This document shows positions 29,311 through 39,140 of a stretch of 64,000 nt of DNA, in pieces. The stretch comes from an uncultured Thermomicrobia bacterium (lineage in GTDB: Bacteria > Chloroflexota > Chloroflexia > Thermomicrobiales > JALYUS01). The DNA lies in NCBI GenBank assembly GCA_937968015.1, contig CALBSO010000045.1, forward strand, positions 1 to 64,000, given 5' to 3'. Numbering within the stretch: the first letter of the stretch is position 1; each line of letters starts with the position of its first letter. Below the pieces are notes generated by a model, which was not told where the DNA came from, ran no database searches, and was given only the letters and a program-made list of their open reading frames with translations. A program made the position numbers and the translations under genes.

Positions 29311-30090
29311 TTAGTATCCGAGCCAGGCGTAATAATGCTGGCCAATATTGCCCATCTCCACCTGAAAGTTGGATGGGTTGTCGGGTGTGTAGGTAAGCAC
29401 ACGCCGCTCGAAAACCTGGAAGGCGACCACACGCTTGATGCCACCGACGGTGAAATATGCCACGACCGGCTCGGAGCGCGCGTAGCCGATCGTCGTGAAG
29501 CCGACTCGGTCACGGTAGTCCGTGAACTGCCGGAGGACGTTATGCCCGGTCACGTCATCGTAATCGGTGAGCCTCGGCAGGGCCGGATCCGGGGCGCGGT
29601 CGGTGTACAGGGAGTGGTCCGTGTCGAACAAGAGGTTGATTGGCTGACCGATCTTGTTCCCCGTGGCGGCGAGCAGCGATGAGCGATAGCTGTAGATGTC
29701 CGCATAATTCGGGCCGAGGCCGTTCGGATCGCCTGCTATCGGCGTCTTCGAGGGGGCGCGGTCAACGCACTTGCTGTCACTGACCTGAACGCAGCCCGTC
29801 ACCATGTCGGTTGCCAGGAGGCCGAAGGTGACCTCACCCTTCGTGACTTCCATCCGCCCCTTGTCGAAGTACTGAACGAGTCGCTTGCCGCCCGGGTTGT
29901 TATCGTATCGCTCCTGGATCGGGTCCGAGGCGTGGGTGCCCCAGAAGTTAGTCGTGATCGCTTCCCCGACGTAATAGATTTCCTTAAAGCGCGGGTCCGC
30001 GAATGTGACATCCGCACTGACGAGGGTCGGTATGAGGAGCGAGAACGCGAAGGTAAGGAACGCCACAACCGATACGTTTCGTCGCACCAT
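29311..30090 (-). CDS. Secreted protein of unknown function
   Basis: 259 aa from ATG 30090. The N-terminus MVRRNVSVVAFLTFAFSLL plus SADV looks like a cleaved signal peptide. The mature part contains YYVGEAITTNFWGTH and ends with RRVLTYTPDNPSNFQVEMG then GQHYYAWLGY, a tail that I associate with repeated secreted proteins of Chloroflexota. No catalytic motif. Upstream 30091-30341 has no gene. Confidence 0.75.
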   Translation of the reverse strand: MVRRNVSVVAFLTFAFSLLIPTLVSADVTFADPRFKEIYYVGEAITTNFWGTHASDPIQERYDNNPGGKRLVQYFDKGRMEVTKGEVTFGLLATDMVTGCVQVSDSKCVDRAPSKTPIAGDPNGLGPNYADIYSYRSSLLAATGNKIGQPINLLFDTDHSLYTDRAPDPALPRLTDYDDVTGHNVLRQFTDYRDRVGFTTIGYARSEPVVAYFTVGGIKRVVAFQVFERRVLTYTPDNPSNFQVEMGNIGQHYYAWLGY

Positions 30091-30341
30091 GAAAATCCTC
30101 CATCCACACGAATCCGAAGGCCGGGACGCAGAGAGATTCCTGCGTGGCCATCTACCACCCACCTGTACTTATCTGTATCGCGTGACCCTGGTTGCATGAT
30201 ACCCGTTGCAACCCATCTTGTATAGAGGCCTTAATTGGCGCCACCACAAAGACGTCACGGGCGGCATAATGGTTCCGTGCGTTACAACACGGCTGGCGTT
30301 GTTGACACTCTGGCGTATGCGCTCCGGTGGCCGATATTTGG

Positions 30342-32021
30342 TCAATCCGGCAGACGCGGGCGGTTCGCGTATGCCATTCCGGCACCGCGCACGCGATCAA
30401 TCAGGGAGCGCGGATCCGTCGGCTGCACATCGCCCCGCCAGGCCACATGCTGGTCAGGTCGCGAGAGGACGAGTCGAGTGTCGTAGACGGCCGCAGCCTC
30501 ATCGGCCATGACATCGAGGAGGTGGAGCGGGAGGCCACAGTCGGTGGCAGCCTGTCGCAGGCCGTCAATGGCGACTGTGGGGTCGAGACGCAGAAGCGTG
30601 TACTCCGGGCCGAGCGCATCGTAGAGCGACCGCCCGTTGCTCAGCCAGAGGTGCGGCGTGCGGCAGCCGGGGATCGTCGAGGGCGTGAAGTCCCCCATCG
30701 AGTAGGGCGGCGGCTGTGCGCCGTCATAGGCGATGATCGGCGACGTGTCGTAGTAGTAGCCGAAGTTGAGGCCGGCGCAGCAGTATTGCTGAACATTGAG
30801 GTCGTACGCCGCCTTGCCGACCGCCGTGCGCGCCGCTTCGCCCGCCGGGCTCTCCTCCTCGATCTCCGGGGGGACGCCACGGCGCTGCTTCGCCATCGCG
30901 TGGGCATGATCCATGGCGAAACGCGATACCTGCTCGGTGATCGGCTGGCGCTCGCGCTCGTAGGCGTCGAGGATGCTCTCCGCTCCCCAGCCATTGAGAC
31001 GTGCGGCCAGGAGCCAGCCGAGATTCGCCGCATCCGCCAGGCCGGCGTTCATGCCGTAGCCCGCGTAGGGTACCCAGATATGCGCCGCGTCGCCGCAGAG
31101 AAAGACGCGCCGGTCCCGGAAGCGATCGGCGACGAGGCGGCGACCAAACCAGTCCTCCTCGCTCATCATCTCATATTGGAAATCCGGGCCGACACCGAGG
31201 ATCGTGCGGATCGCCCAGTCGCGATCAACGGCGTCGAAGTCTGCCTCGTCGTCCTTCAGATAGTTGTGAATCAGCCAGGTCTCGCACCCATCAATGGCAT
31301 AGACGGTGCCGCTGCGGCGCGGGTTGAGCGAGATATTCCCCCACGCCGACGCGCTCTCCAGCAGCGACAGCAATTGCGGCGCGCGGATGTAGGACGATTG
31401 GACGCGCTGCACGACAGGGTCGCCCGCGAGCCGCGCGCCGATCGCGTGACGAACGGCTGATCTCCCGCCATCGCAACCGACGAGATAACGTGCGGAGATG
31501 CACAACCCCTCGCCGGAGTCGAGATGGTGCGCATGCGCCGTCACACCGCCGCCGTCTTGCGCGAGGTTTTCGAAGCGGACCCGATTGAGGATTGTGACAC
31601 CGGGCACCGCCGAGGCATGCGCGAAGAGGATCGGCTCGAGGTAGATCTGGTTGATCCGGTGCGGCGGCTCCGGGGTCGGCCACCAGGTGTCCGGGCCGCC
31701 CGTGGCGGTGTAGCGGTCGCGGCGGCAGGGGATCGGGATGCGGGTGATCTCCCGCCCCACCATCGTCGTACGATAGGCGATGTCGTTGGGATAATCTGCC
31801 GGTAGTCCGGCGTTTCTGATCTTTTCACTGATACCGAGGCGACGGAACAGCTCCATCGAGCGGGCGGCGACGTGGTTACATTTAACGCTCGGCGGCTCGC
31901 CGCGTTCGCGCTGCTCGAGCACCGTCACGCGGACGCCGCGTCCGGCGAGGTCTATCGCGAGGGTCAGACCCACCGGCCCGCCACCGACGATCGCCACATC
32001 CGTATCCATGATCTGTGTCAT
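30342..32021 (-). CDS. FAD-dependent aromatic-type monooxygenase (PheA/TfdB family)
   Basis: 559 aa flavoprotein hydroxylase. The motifs are in order: dinucleotide fold IVGGGPVGLTLAIDLAGRG, LVGCDGGRSAVRHAIGA (DG motif) and CGDAAHIWVPYAGYGMN (GD motif, FAD ribityl). The C-terminal thioredoxin-like domain follows. Likely hydroxylates a phenolic or polyketide-like compound with NAD(P)H and O2; the substrate is unknown. ATG 32021 has GGAGGAG before it. The neighbouring TIM-barrel isomerase is on the same strand. Confidence 0.9.
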   Translation of the reverse strand: MTQIMDTDVAIVGGGPVGLTLAIDLAGRGVRVTVLEQRERGEPPSVKCNHVAARSMELFRRLGISEKIRNAGLPADYPNDIAYRTTMVGREITRIPIPCRRDRYTATGGPDTWWPTPEPPHRINQIYLEPILFAHASAVPGVTILNRVRFENLAQDGGGVTAHAHHLDSGEGLCISARYLVGCDGGRSAVRHAIGARLAGDPVVQRVQSSYIRAPQLLSLLESASAWGNISLNPRRSGTVYAIDGCETWLIHNYLKDDEADFDAVDRDWAIRTILGVGPDFQYEMMSEEDWFGRRLVADRFRDRRVFLCGDAAHIWVPYAGYGMNAGLADAANLGWLLAARLNGWGAESILDAYERERQPITEQVSRFAMDHAHAMAKQRRGVPPEIEEESPAGEAARTAVGKAAYDLNVQQYCCAGLNFGYYYDTSPIIAYDGAQPPPYSMGDFTPSTIPGCRTPHLWLSNGRSLYDALGPEYTLLRLDPTVAIDGLRQAATDCGLPLHLLDVMADEAAAVYDTRLVLSRPDQHVAWRGDVQPTDPRSLIDRVRGAGMAYANRPRLPD

Positions 32022-32088
32022 GCCCCGGTCTCCTCCCCATGGCAACATCCGCCCCGGCTTGCTCGCTCAACCGGTTGTTCTCTCTCGT

Positions 32089-32844
32089 CTATCGTGCGTT
32101 GAGGTAGGCGATACTCCGCGTGATCCAGTCGTCCGGGTTGTCGCCGCCAGAAAACTCGAAGATATAGAGGAGGCGTTGGGGCAAGCGATCGAGTGCGGCC
32201 ATGATCGCCGCGAGCGGTAATGACGCATCCCCAAGCGCCATCGAACCGTGCTCCGGATTGTCGTCCGCGTCTTTCAAGTGCGCGGAGACGGCACGGCTGC
32301 CCACCGCACGGATGGCGGCAGGAACATCCTGCCCGTGCCGGGGGTAGTTGCCGATGTCAATATTCGTCGTCAGCGCCGGGATATGCGCCAACCCTCTTTG
32401 GATCTCATCCAATGTGCCGCCGGGCGTGCCGACGAAGTTTTCCAGCGCGAGCGTGATCCCCTGCGCCTCGGCATACCGAGCGATGTCGCGGCCCGCTTCC
32501 CACCCCGCGTTGTCATCGTCGGCGGGCACCGAGCCGGGGAAGACGCGCAACAGCGGGGAGCCGAGCGTGCGGGCATCGTCAATGTCCTGCCGGAGCGAGG
32601 CCGGATCGGTGTCGAAGAGCCGCCCCATTGTCGCATACGTGACGAGCAAGCCGTGGTGCGCCGCACGATCACGCGCGGCGGGCAGTTCACGCGTTTTCTC
32701 TTTCCAGAACTGCGGGCGCAGTTCGACGCCATCCGCACCGAGCCGGTGCGCCACGTCGAAGAGATCGGCTATGCTCATCGTGCCCGCGGTTACCTGCTCC
32801 TGATATTGGATGACGGAAATCAGTACCGGCCGTTCTCCTGCCAC
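32089..32844 (-). CDS. Sugar phosphate isomerase/epimerase-like TIM barrel
   Basis: 251 aa, AP_endonuc_2 fold. ADGVELRPQFWKE, ALENFVGTPGGTL, TNIDIGNYP and AHLKDADD supply the metal-binding Glu, Asp, His and Asp positions expected of the family. GTG 32844 follows AAGGAG; the frame is open to 32874. The substrate is not identifiable. Confidence 0.82.
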   Translation of the reverse strand: MAGERPVLISVIQYQEQVTAGTMSIADLFDVAHRLGADGVELRPQFWKEKTRELPAARDRAAHHGLLVTYATMGRLFDTDPASLRQDIDDARTLGSPLLRVFPGSVPADDDNAGWEAGRDIARYAEAQGITLALENFVGTPGGTLDEIQRGLAHIPALTTNIDIGNYPRHGQDVPAAIRAVGSRAVSAHLKDADDNPEHGSMALGDASLPLAAIMAALDRLPQRLLYIFEFSGGDNPDDWITRSIAYLNAR

Positions 32845-32987
32845 GACAGTCTCCTTGATGCAATCACCAGTCAATGACGCACAGCATAGCGGATTCGCCT
32901 ACCGATGTGCATACCCTGTATGCGCAAGCGCGCGTCTCTCCTCATTCCGCCGCTCCTTTTAGGGGTCTGCGCTCTGGCGATACGCCT

Positions 32988-33035
32988 CTCTCCCCGAAGC
33001 GGAGAGGATTGGGGGTGGGCGAATTCTGATACAAT
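32988..33035 (+). promoter_or_regulatory. Small hairpin and extended -10 promoter before the helicase gene
   Basis: CTCTCC (32988-32993) pairs with GGAGAG (33001-33006). TGATACAAT at 33027-33035 is an extended -10 with a near-consensus TACAAT, about 94 bases before the helicase start. No gene is seen in 32845-33128. Confidence 0.45.
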
Positions 33036-33128
33036 ACGCGCCTTGTTCGGTCTGCCGGAACGGGATGCTTTTCCGCCGAACATCAAACCACGCCGCGCCC
33101 GTCGCGGAGACCGCCGGGAGAACGATCT

Positions 33129-36100
33129 GTGTCACCCCTACCGCCACCGAGCCGACCGCGCCCCGGCAGCATCCCGAACCGCCCCGCCATCCCCGCCGCG
33201 TCTTCAACGCCGATCTACGTCGCCGTGGATGTCGAGGCGACCGGGAACGAACGCAGCAACGAGATTATCGAGGTCGCGGCCGTCACGTTCACAACGGAGC
33301 GGGTTCTCGAACGATGGTCGTCGTTCGTCCGGCCCACCCGGCCCGTGCCGCTCAGCACCGCGCAACTGACCGGCATCACGAACGCGATGCTCCAGGCCGC
33401 GCCGCCCTTCGCGAGTGTCGCCCCACAATTACGGCACTTCGTCCAGCGCCATCCCATCGTCGGGCAATCGGTCGAGATTGACCTGAAACTACTCGCCGCA
33501 CAGGGGTTGATGCTCGACAACCCGACCTACGACACCTATGAACTCGCGACGCTCCTGCTGCCCGATCTGCCCGTCTATAGCCTGACGCGCATCGCCGAAC
33601 GGTTACAGGTTGGCACACCGCAGGAGCACCGCGCGCTCGGCGACTGCGAACTGACCGCCGCCGTCTTCCGCGCCCTGCTCGACCGCATCGCGGAGTGCGA
33701 CATGGAGACGCTCGGCGAACTGGCGCGCCTCGCGGACATCGGGCAATCGCCCTTCGCACGGTTATTCCGGCAGGCGCAGCGCGACAAGCAACAGGAGACG
33801 TTCGGCGCGGGCGCGGGGGCGAGTATCCTCCAGCAACTGCGCGCCCAGGCGGGCGGCGGGCAGGCGGAGAAGGAGGGCGGCGTTGACCTCATGTATCTCA
33901 TGCCGCGCCCACGCCCCGAACCGCTCCGCATCACCGCCAGCCAGCGCCCCCTCGACACCGCCGCCATCCTCGATACCTTCCGGCCTGACGGCCCCTTTGC
34001 TGAGGCGTTCCCACACTACGAGCACCGCCCACAACAGATGGAGATGCTCGACGCCGTCGCGGACGCCTTCAACAAAGAAGAGACGCTGCTCGTCGAGGCA
34101 GGTACCGGCACGGGCAAATCGGTTGCCTACCTTGTCCCGGCGGTCGCGCACGCGGTGGAGCATGGCGAAACAGTCGTCGTCAGCACCGCGACGATTGCTT
34201 TGCAGGATCAACTGGCGAAGAAGGACATCCCCGACTTGCAGGAAGTCCTCGCGACGATTGGTGGCGTGCCTGCCCCAAACGGCGCGGGGCTGCCCGCCGA
34301 CTTCCGCGCGACCGTCGTCAAGGGGCGGTCGAATTATCTCTGCCTCTACCGCTGGTTCAAACTGCGTGGCAACCCTGCCCTCTCGCCCGCCGAAGCGCGG
34401 CTGATGCTCCGTCTCCTCCTCTGGCTCCAGACGACGGATTCGGGCGATGTCGGCGAAATCCGCTTCACGGACGATGAGCGGCGGCTCGGCATTATCCAGG
34501 CGTGGAACCGCGTCAACGCCGGGCCGGATAGTTGCCCCTCCTCGTGCGTCTTCCAGAAGCGCGGGCAATGCTTTGTTCAGCGGGCGCGGCGCGCGGCGGA
34601 GAACGCGCACGTCGTGGTCGTCAACCACGCGCTGCTGCTCTCCGACATGACGACGAACAGTGGCGTCCTGCCGCCGTACGAGCACCTGATCGTGGACGAG
34701 GCACATCACCTTGAGGACGAGGCAACGAACCAACTCGGCTACGCCTTCGAGCGCGTGACGGTACTGAGTTTCCTTAATCTGCTCGCGGAGCCGCACGCCG
34801 AGGGGCCGCGTGGTCTGCTCACTGATCTCCCGATCCGTGTCCGTACCGGCAAGACGCCGAAGGATGTGCAGGAGGATGTCACGCGCCTCTGCGGCGAACT
34901 GCTGCCGCGCATTGATGAGGCACGGGCCTTGACGCTCGCGCTCTTCGATCGCCTCGCCGTCTTCCTCGCTCACCGCCCACAGAACGAGACGGACACGCGC
35001 CTGCGCATCACCCAAAATGTCCGCAACGACACGGGATGGACGGACGTGGAGATCGCGTGGGACAATCTCTCCTTCCCGCTCGGCACGATCCAGCAGGCAC
35101 TGATGACGATTTTCGAGCAGATCTACCGCCTGCCCGACGAGACGATGCAGGAACAGGACGACACGCTGCTCCTGCTCACCCGCGCCCTGCGCATCTGCAC
35201 CGATCTCCGCGTCGGCGCGGCCGCCGCCCTCGCCGAACCCGACCCCGATATGGTCTATTGGACCGAGATCGAATCGCCGCGCGGCGGGCAGCAACCGCAG
35301 ATGGATGGTACGCCCACACTGATGCCGGGGATGCCGATAGCGGATGCTTCCCGTTCCATCAGCGTCAAGGCCGCGCCGCTCCATGTCGGCGCGACCTTGC
35401 AGGCAGACCTCTTTGGGCCGCGCCGCACGGTCGTCATGACGAGCGCGACGATGACGACCGAGGGCAAGTTCGATTACCTCGGCTCCCGCCTCGGTATCGA
35501 GCGCGACACGGCGACCGAGGTAGCAGTAGATTCGCCCTTCGACTACCGCCGCTCCGCCCTCCTCTACACCGTCGAGGATATGCCGGAGCCAAACCGCCCC
35601 GGGTACCAGAAAGGGCTTCAGGACACGATTATTGGTCTGTGCGAGGCGACGCGCGGGCGCGCGCTCGTCCTCTTCACCTCGTACAGCGCGCTCCAGGCGA
35701 CCTACCGTGCCGTTAAGCCGGTGCTGGAAGCGGCGGGCATCATCGTCCTCGGCCAGCGGCTGGACGGCGGGCCGCGCCAACTGATCGAGCGGTTCAAGCA
35801 GCATCAGGAGATGGCGCTCTTTGGCACGTCCTCCTTCTGGGAGGGTGTGGATGTCGTCGGCGACGCACTCTCGGTGCTTGTCATCACGAAATTGCCCTTC
35901 AAGGTACCGAGCGATCCGGTTTTCCAGGCGCGCTCCGAGGGCTTCGCGGAACCGTTCGCGGAGTTCGCCGTGCCACAGGCGGTCTTGCAGTTCCGGCAGG
36001 GCTTCGGGCGGCTGATCCGTTCGAGCACGGACCGGGGCGTGTGCGCCGTCCTCGATTCGCGTGTCCTGACCAAGCGGTACGGTCGGACCTTTCTCAACTC

Positions 36101-36215
36101 GCTCCCCGGCTGCACGGTGGAGAAGGGCCGCTCGGTGGACCTCCCCGCCCGCGCCGCCGCCTGGCTCGCGATGGCGGGGCCAAAGGGGAAAAACGTTGGC
36201 GATATCTTCTTGTAG
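33129..36215 (+). CDS. dinG: DnaQ-type exonuclease fused to DinG-type helicase
   Basis: 1028 aa. Residues about 28-200 are a DEDD exonuclease (AVDVEATG, GQSVEIDLKLL, HRALGDCELTA). The helicase part has Walker A EAGTGTGKS, the DEAH box LIVDEAHHLEDE and motif VI QGFGRLIRS. Fe-S cluster cysteines are visible at YLCLYRWF, SCPSSCVF and GQCF. This fused form is known in Gram-positive bacteria. Likely roles are removal of R-loops and repair. GTG 33129 follows GGGAGA. The next gene starts 11 nt after the stop. Confidence 0.93.
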   Translation: MSPLPPPSRPRPGSIPNRPAIPAASSTPIYVAVDVEATGNERSNEIIEVAAVTFTTERVLERWSSFVRPTRPVPLSTAQLTGITNAMLQAAPPFASVAPQLRHFVQRHPIVGQSVEIDLKLLAAQGLMLDNPTYDTYELATLLLPDLPVYSLTRIAERLQVGTPQEHRALGDCELTAAVFRALLDRIAECDMETLGELARLADIGQSPFARLFRQAQRDKQQETFGAGAGASILQQLRAQAGGGQAEKEGGVDLMYLMPRPRPEPLRITASQRPLDTAAILDTFRPDGPFAEAFPHYEHRPQQMEMLDAVADAFNKEETLLVEAGTGTGKSVAYLVPAVAHAVEHGETVVVSTATIALQDQLAKKDIPDLQEVLATIGGVPAPNGAGLPADFRATVVKGRSNYLCLYRWFKLRGNPALSPAEARLMLRLLLWLQTTDSGDVGEIRFTDDERRLGIIQAWNRVNAGPDSCPSSCVFQKRGQCFVQRARRAAENAHVVVVNHALLLSDMTTNSGVLPPYEHLIVDEAHHLEDEATNQLGYAFERVTVLSFLNLLAEPHAEGPRGLLTDLPIRVRTGKTPKDVQEDVTRLCGELLPRIDEARALTLALFDRLAVFLAHRPQNETDTRLRITQNVRNDTGWTDVEIAWDNLSFPLGTIQQALMTIFEQIYRLPDETMQEQDDTLLLLTRALRICTDLRVGAAAALAEPDPDMVYWTEIESPRGGQQPQMDGTPTLMPGMPIADASRSISVKAAPLHVGATLQADLFGPRRTVVMTSATMTTEGKFDYLGSRLGIERDTATEVAVDSPFDYRRSALLYTVEDMPEPNRPGYQKGLQDTIIGLCEATRGRALVLFTSYSALQATYRAVKPVLEAAGIIVLGQRLDGGPRQLIERFKQHQEMALFGTSSFWEGVDVVGDALSVLVITKLPFKVPSDPVFQARSEGFAEPFAEFAVPQAVLQFRQGFGRLIRSSTDRGVCAVLDSRVLTKRYGRTFLNSLPGCTVEKGRSVDLPARAAAWLAMAGPKGKNVGDIFL

Positions 36216-36226
36216 GGAGGGGTAGC

Positions 36227-36955
36227 ATGACAGCATTGTCACAAGCGGTACTGGACAAATTGCGGACGTTCGACACACCGACGATCTGTAATCTCGTGGA
36301 ACTCTTCGAGGTCCGGCCGCGCAATACGGGCTATATGGACGGGCGGATCGTGGCCTGCTTCGCGCAGATGGGGCCAATCGTCGGCTACGCGGCGACCGCG
36401 ACGTTCCGCTCCGCGTCGCCGCCGCGCTCGGGGGATTCCTACTCCGGCCTCGATGTGCAGGTGGAGCGGTTCGGGGAGCTTTCCGGCCCACCCATCGTCG
36501 TCTTCCAGGATGTGGACAGCCCTGCCGCCGCTGCCACCTTCGGCGAAGTGATGTGTTCCATCTACAAAGGGTTCGGTGCGGTCGGCCTGATTACCAGTGG
36601 CGCGGGGCGCGACCTCGATCAGGTCGAGGCGATCAACTTCCCGGTCTTCACGAACGGTACGATCTGCGCGCACGGCTACAATCACACGCCGCAGGTGCAT
36701 GTGCCCGTCCATGTCGGCGGCATCATGCTCTACCCGGACGATCTCCTCCATGCCGACCGCAATGGCGTGACGACGATCCCCGTGGAGATCGCGGCGGAAC
36801 TCGCGGACATTGGGGATGCGTTCGTCGCCGCTGAAGAGATCGTGTTGCACGCCGTTCGTACCGGCACACCGACGGTCGCGGCGCTCCGTGAGGCACGCCG
36901 CGAGTCCGGCGCTCTGATGGCGAAACTCCGCGACCAGGTTGCCCGGAAGCAGTAG
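36227..36955 (+). CDS. RraA-family protein (aldolase-like)
   Basis: 242 aa. TFDTPTICNLVELF at the N-terminus, YAATATFRS, GAVGLITSGAGRDLDQVE and VHVGGIMLYPDDLLHADRNG fit the RraA/HMG aldolase fold, including the RD and GD-like metal site. In bacteria these are either RNase E regulators or pyruvate aldolases; the second is more likely here. ATG 36227 follows GGGAGGGG. It probably forms an operon with the helicase and GlpX genes. Confidence 0.85.
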   Translation: MTALSQAVLDKLRTFDTPTICNLVELFEVRPRNTGYMDGRIVACFAQMGPIVGYAATATFRSASPPRSGDSYSGLDVQVERFGELSGPPIVVFQDVDSPAAAATFGEVMCSIYKGFGAVGLITSGAGRDLDQVEAINFPVFTNGTICAHGYNHTPQVHVPVHVGGIMLYPDDLLHADRNGVTTIPVEIAAELADIGDAFVAAEEIVLHAVRTGTPTVAALREARRESGALMAKLRDQVARKQ

Positions 36956-37015
36956 CCATCGGAGCGGGGATAACGCGAAGCGTACCGTCTCGGTGCGCGG
37001 ATAGGAGGGGAGTGG

Positions 37016-38020
37016 ATGGCGCAGCAACACATGAATGTGGACCGGAACCTCGCGATGGAACTGGTCCGCGTGACGGAGGCGGCGGCGCTTGCGGCATCGC
37101 GCTGGGTCGGCAAGGGCGATAAGATCGCCGCCGACGGCGCGGCGGTGGACGCGATGCGCGCCGCGATTGACTCCGTCGCGATGGATGGCGTCGTCGTGAT
37201 CGGGGAGGGCGAGAAGGACGAAGCGCCGATGCTCTTCATTGGGGAGCGGGTCGGCACACGCGCTCCCGGCACGCCGAAAGTCGAGATCGCCGTGGACCCG
37301 ATTGACGGCACAACGCTGACGAGCAAAGGCATGCCGAACGCCGTTGCCGTCATTGGTATGTCTGAGGAGGGGACGCTTTACGATTCGCACGGCCTCTTTT
37401 ACATGAACAAACTCGCCACAGGCCGGGATGCCGCGAATGTCGTGGACATCAGCGCGCCGGTGGCGACGAATCTCGCCAATGTGGCGAAGGCGAAGGGCAT
37501 GAACGTCTCTGAACTGACGGTCTGCGTCCTCGACCGCCCGCGCCACGCTGATCTGGTCATGGAGATCCGCGCGGCGGGGGCGCGGATCAAGTTCATTTCG
37601 GACGGCGATGTCGCGGGCTGCATCATGGCCTGCCTGCCGGAGACGGGTGTGGATATTTACCTTGGCATAGGCGGCGCGCCGGAGTGCGTGATCGCGGCGT
37701 GCGCGATGAAGTGCCTCGGCGGGCGGTTGCAGGCGAAACCGTGGCCCCGGCCCGATACCGACGATGCGGCGAAAGCGGAAGCGAAAGGACTCGATCTCGA
37801 TTCCGTCCTCGATCTGAACGATCTGGCGAAGGGCGACAACACCTTCTTCGCTTGCACAGGGATCACCGACGGCGAACTCGTGCGCGGCGTTCACTACAGC
37901 CACGGCTACGCGACGACGGAATCGCTCGTCATGCGCTCGAAAACGGGCACCGTCCGGCGCATCGTCGCGCAACATCGGATAAATAAAGTGCGGCAATACG
38001 GCTTTAGCGAGCAGCAGTGA
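37016..38020 (+). CDS. glpX: Fructose-1,6-bisphosphatase class II
   Basis: 334 aa lithium-sensitive FBPase of gluconeogenesis or the Calvin cycle. The metal-binding DPIDGTTLTSKGMPNAV is canonical, as are VIGEGEKDEAPML and LGIGGAPE. GGAGGGGAG precedes ATG 37016. It is followed by a heptamer hairpin directly after the stop. Confidence 0.96.
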   Translation: MAQQHMNVDRNLAMELVRVTEAAALAASRWVGKGDKIAADGAAVDAMRAAIDSVAMDGVVVIGEGEKDEAPMLFIGERVGTRAPGTPKVEIAVDPIDGTTLTSKGMPNAVAVIGMSEEGTLYDSHGLFYMNKLATGRDAANVVDISAPVATNLANVAKAKGMNVSELTVCVLDRPRHADLVMEIRAAGARIKFISDGDVAGCIMACLPETGVDIYLGIGGAPECVIAACAMKCLGGRLQAKPWPRPDTDDAAKAEAKGLDLDSVLDLNDLAKGDNTFFACTGITDGELVRGVHYSHGYATTESLVMRSKTGTVRRIVAQHRINKVRQYGFSEQQ

Positions 38021-38075
38021 GCAATGAGCAATGAGCAACGAGCGACGAAAACCGAACTCACTCGTTGCTCATTGC
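38021..38075. repeat. Heptamer (GAGCAAT) hairpin after glpX
   Basis: Bases 38028-38042 pair perfectly (15 bp) with 38061-38075 across an 18-nt loop. The arms are tandem GAGCAAT/GAGCAAC units and the element begins immediately after the glpX stop codon. It probably caps the glpX message. Confidence 0.85.
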
Positions 38076-38099
38076 TGAAGTGACCGAAGGGGGCGACAC

Positions 38100-38891
38100 A
38101 TGGATATGGGCTTGAAAGACAAGGTTGCGGTCGTCTGTGCGGCGAGCAAGGGGCTGGGCAAGTCGTCCGCGATGGGGCTGGCGGCGGAAGGCGCGCACCT
38201 CGTCATCTGCGCGCGCGGCGCGGAGACGCTGAACCAGACAGCGGAGGAGATTCGGCAGAAAGCCGGCGCAAAAGTCGTTGCGATTACCGCCGATCTGTCT
38301 CAGGAGGCGGACTGCAACCGCCTGATCGAGACGGCAAAAAACGAGTTCGGCGGGCTGGACATCCTCGTCAATAACGCCGGTGGCCCGCCGCCCGGTTTCT
38401 TCATGGACTTCACGGACGCGCAATGGGAGGCGGGGTTCGAGACGAATTTCATGAGTGCGGTGCGGCTGATTCGCCTCGCTGTGCCGATCATGCAGCAGCG
38501 GGGCGGCGGCCGCGTCATCAACATCGTCTCGCTCTCCGTCAAGCAGCCGATCGAGAACCTGATCATCTCGAATAGCATCCGCGCCGCCGTCATCGGCCTG
38601 ACGAAGACCCTCTCGCAGCAGTTCGGTAAGGACGGCATCACCTTCAACAATGTCCTCCCCGGCACGATCCTCACTGACCGGGTGCGCCAGACGAGCCGCA
38701 CGCAGGCGGAGCGTGAGAACATCAGCATAGATGAAGTGCTGGAGCGCGGCGGCAAGTCGGTGCCCATGGGCCGCATCGGCCAACCGGACGACCTCGGCAG
38801 CCTCGTCGTCTACCTCGCTTCCGAGCGCGCGCAGTGGCTCACCGGCACAAGCACGCAGATTGATGGCGGCGCGTACAAGGGGCTGATGTAG
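38100..38891 (+). CDS. Short-chain dehydrogenase/reductase lacking the YxxxK motif
   Basis: 263 aa Rossmann protein. Cofactor motif AASKGLGKSS (TGxxxGxG variant) and NNAGGPPPG are present, and the catalytic-region Ser is in INIVSLSVKQ. Where YxxxK should occur the sequence reads SNSIRAAVIGLTK, so the catalytic Tyr and Lys are replaced by Asn and Arg. This belongs to a known atypical branch often annotated as ketoacyl-ACP reductase. Activity is uncertain. ATG 38100 follows AGGGGG. Confidence 0.88.
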   Translation: MDMGLKDKVAVVCAASKGLGKSSAMGLAAEGAHLVICARGAETLNQTAEEIRQKAGAKVVAITADLSQEADCNRLIETAKNEFGGLDILVNNAGGPPPGFFMDFTDAQWEAGFETNFMSAVRLIRLAVPIMQQRGGGRVINIVSLSVKQPIENLIISNSIRAAVIGLTKTLSQQFGKDGITFNNVLPGTILTDRVRQTSRTQAERENISIDEVLERGGKSVPMGRIGQPDDLGSLVVYLASERAQWLTGTSTQIDGGAYKGLM

Positions 38892-38901
38892 GGAGGTTCG
38901 A

Positions 38902-39059
38902 GGTTCGGGGTTCGGGGCTGGGAAAGAGAGCGGATGTGGTCAGGGAGAGTTATTTTGAGGAAGTGATGAACCAAGCAACGGAGGTCGGCAAACCCCTTCG
39001 CGGACTCATCCGCCGTCTCCGTGAATGACCGTGCACCCTCACGCCCCGAACCCCGAACC
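38902..39059. repeat. Long-range inverted repeat of GGTTCGG units
   Basis: The arms 38902-38917 and 39044-39059 are perfectly complementary (16 bp) and are separated by 126 nt. The same 7-nt unit forms the hairpin at 18455-18502 in the metX leader. The intervening DNA has no gene. Together they could form a large hairpin after the SDR gene. Confidence 0.85.
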
Positions 39060-39140
39060 CGTATTTGACAGCCCCCTTCGCCCATCCTATCCTTACAGGC
39101 CGCGCGGAATGGCGGCGGGTTGATGGGCAGGAGGAACGGC

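Noticed and set aside
33762..36491. 909-codon minus-strand open frame
   Set aside because: It is antisense to the exonuclease-helicase gene; high-GC codon bias leaves the opposite frame open. Its translation is Arg-rich with no domain.
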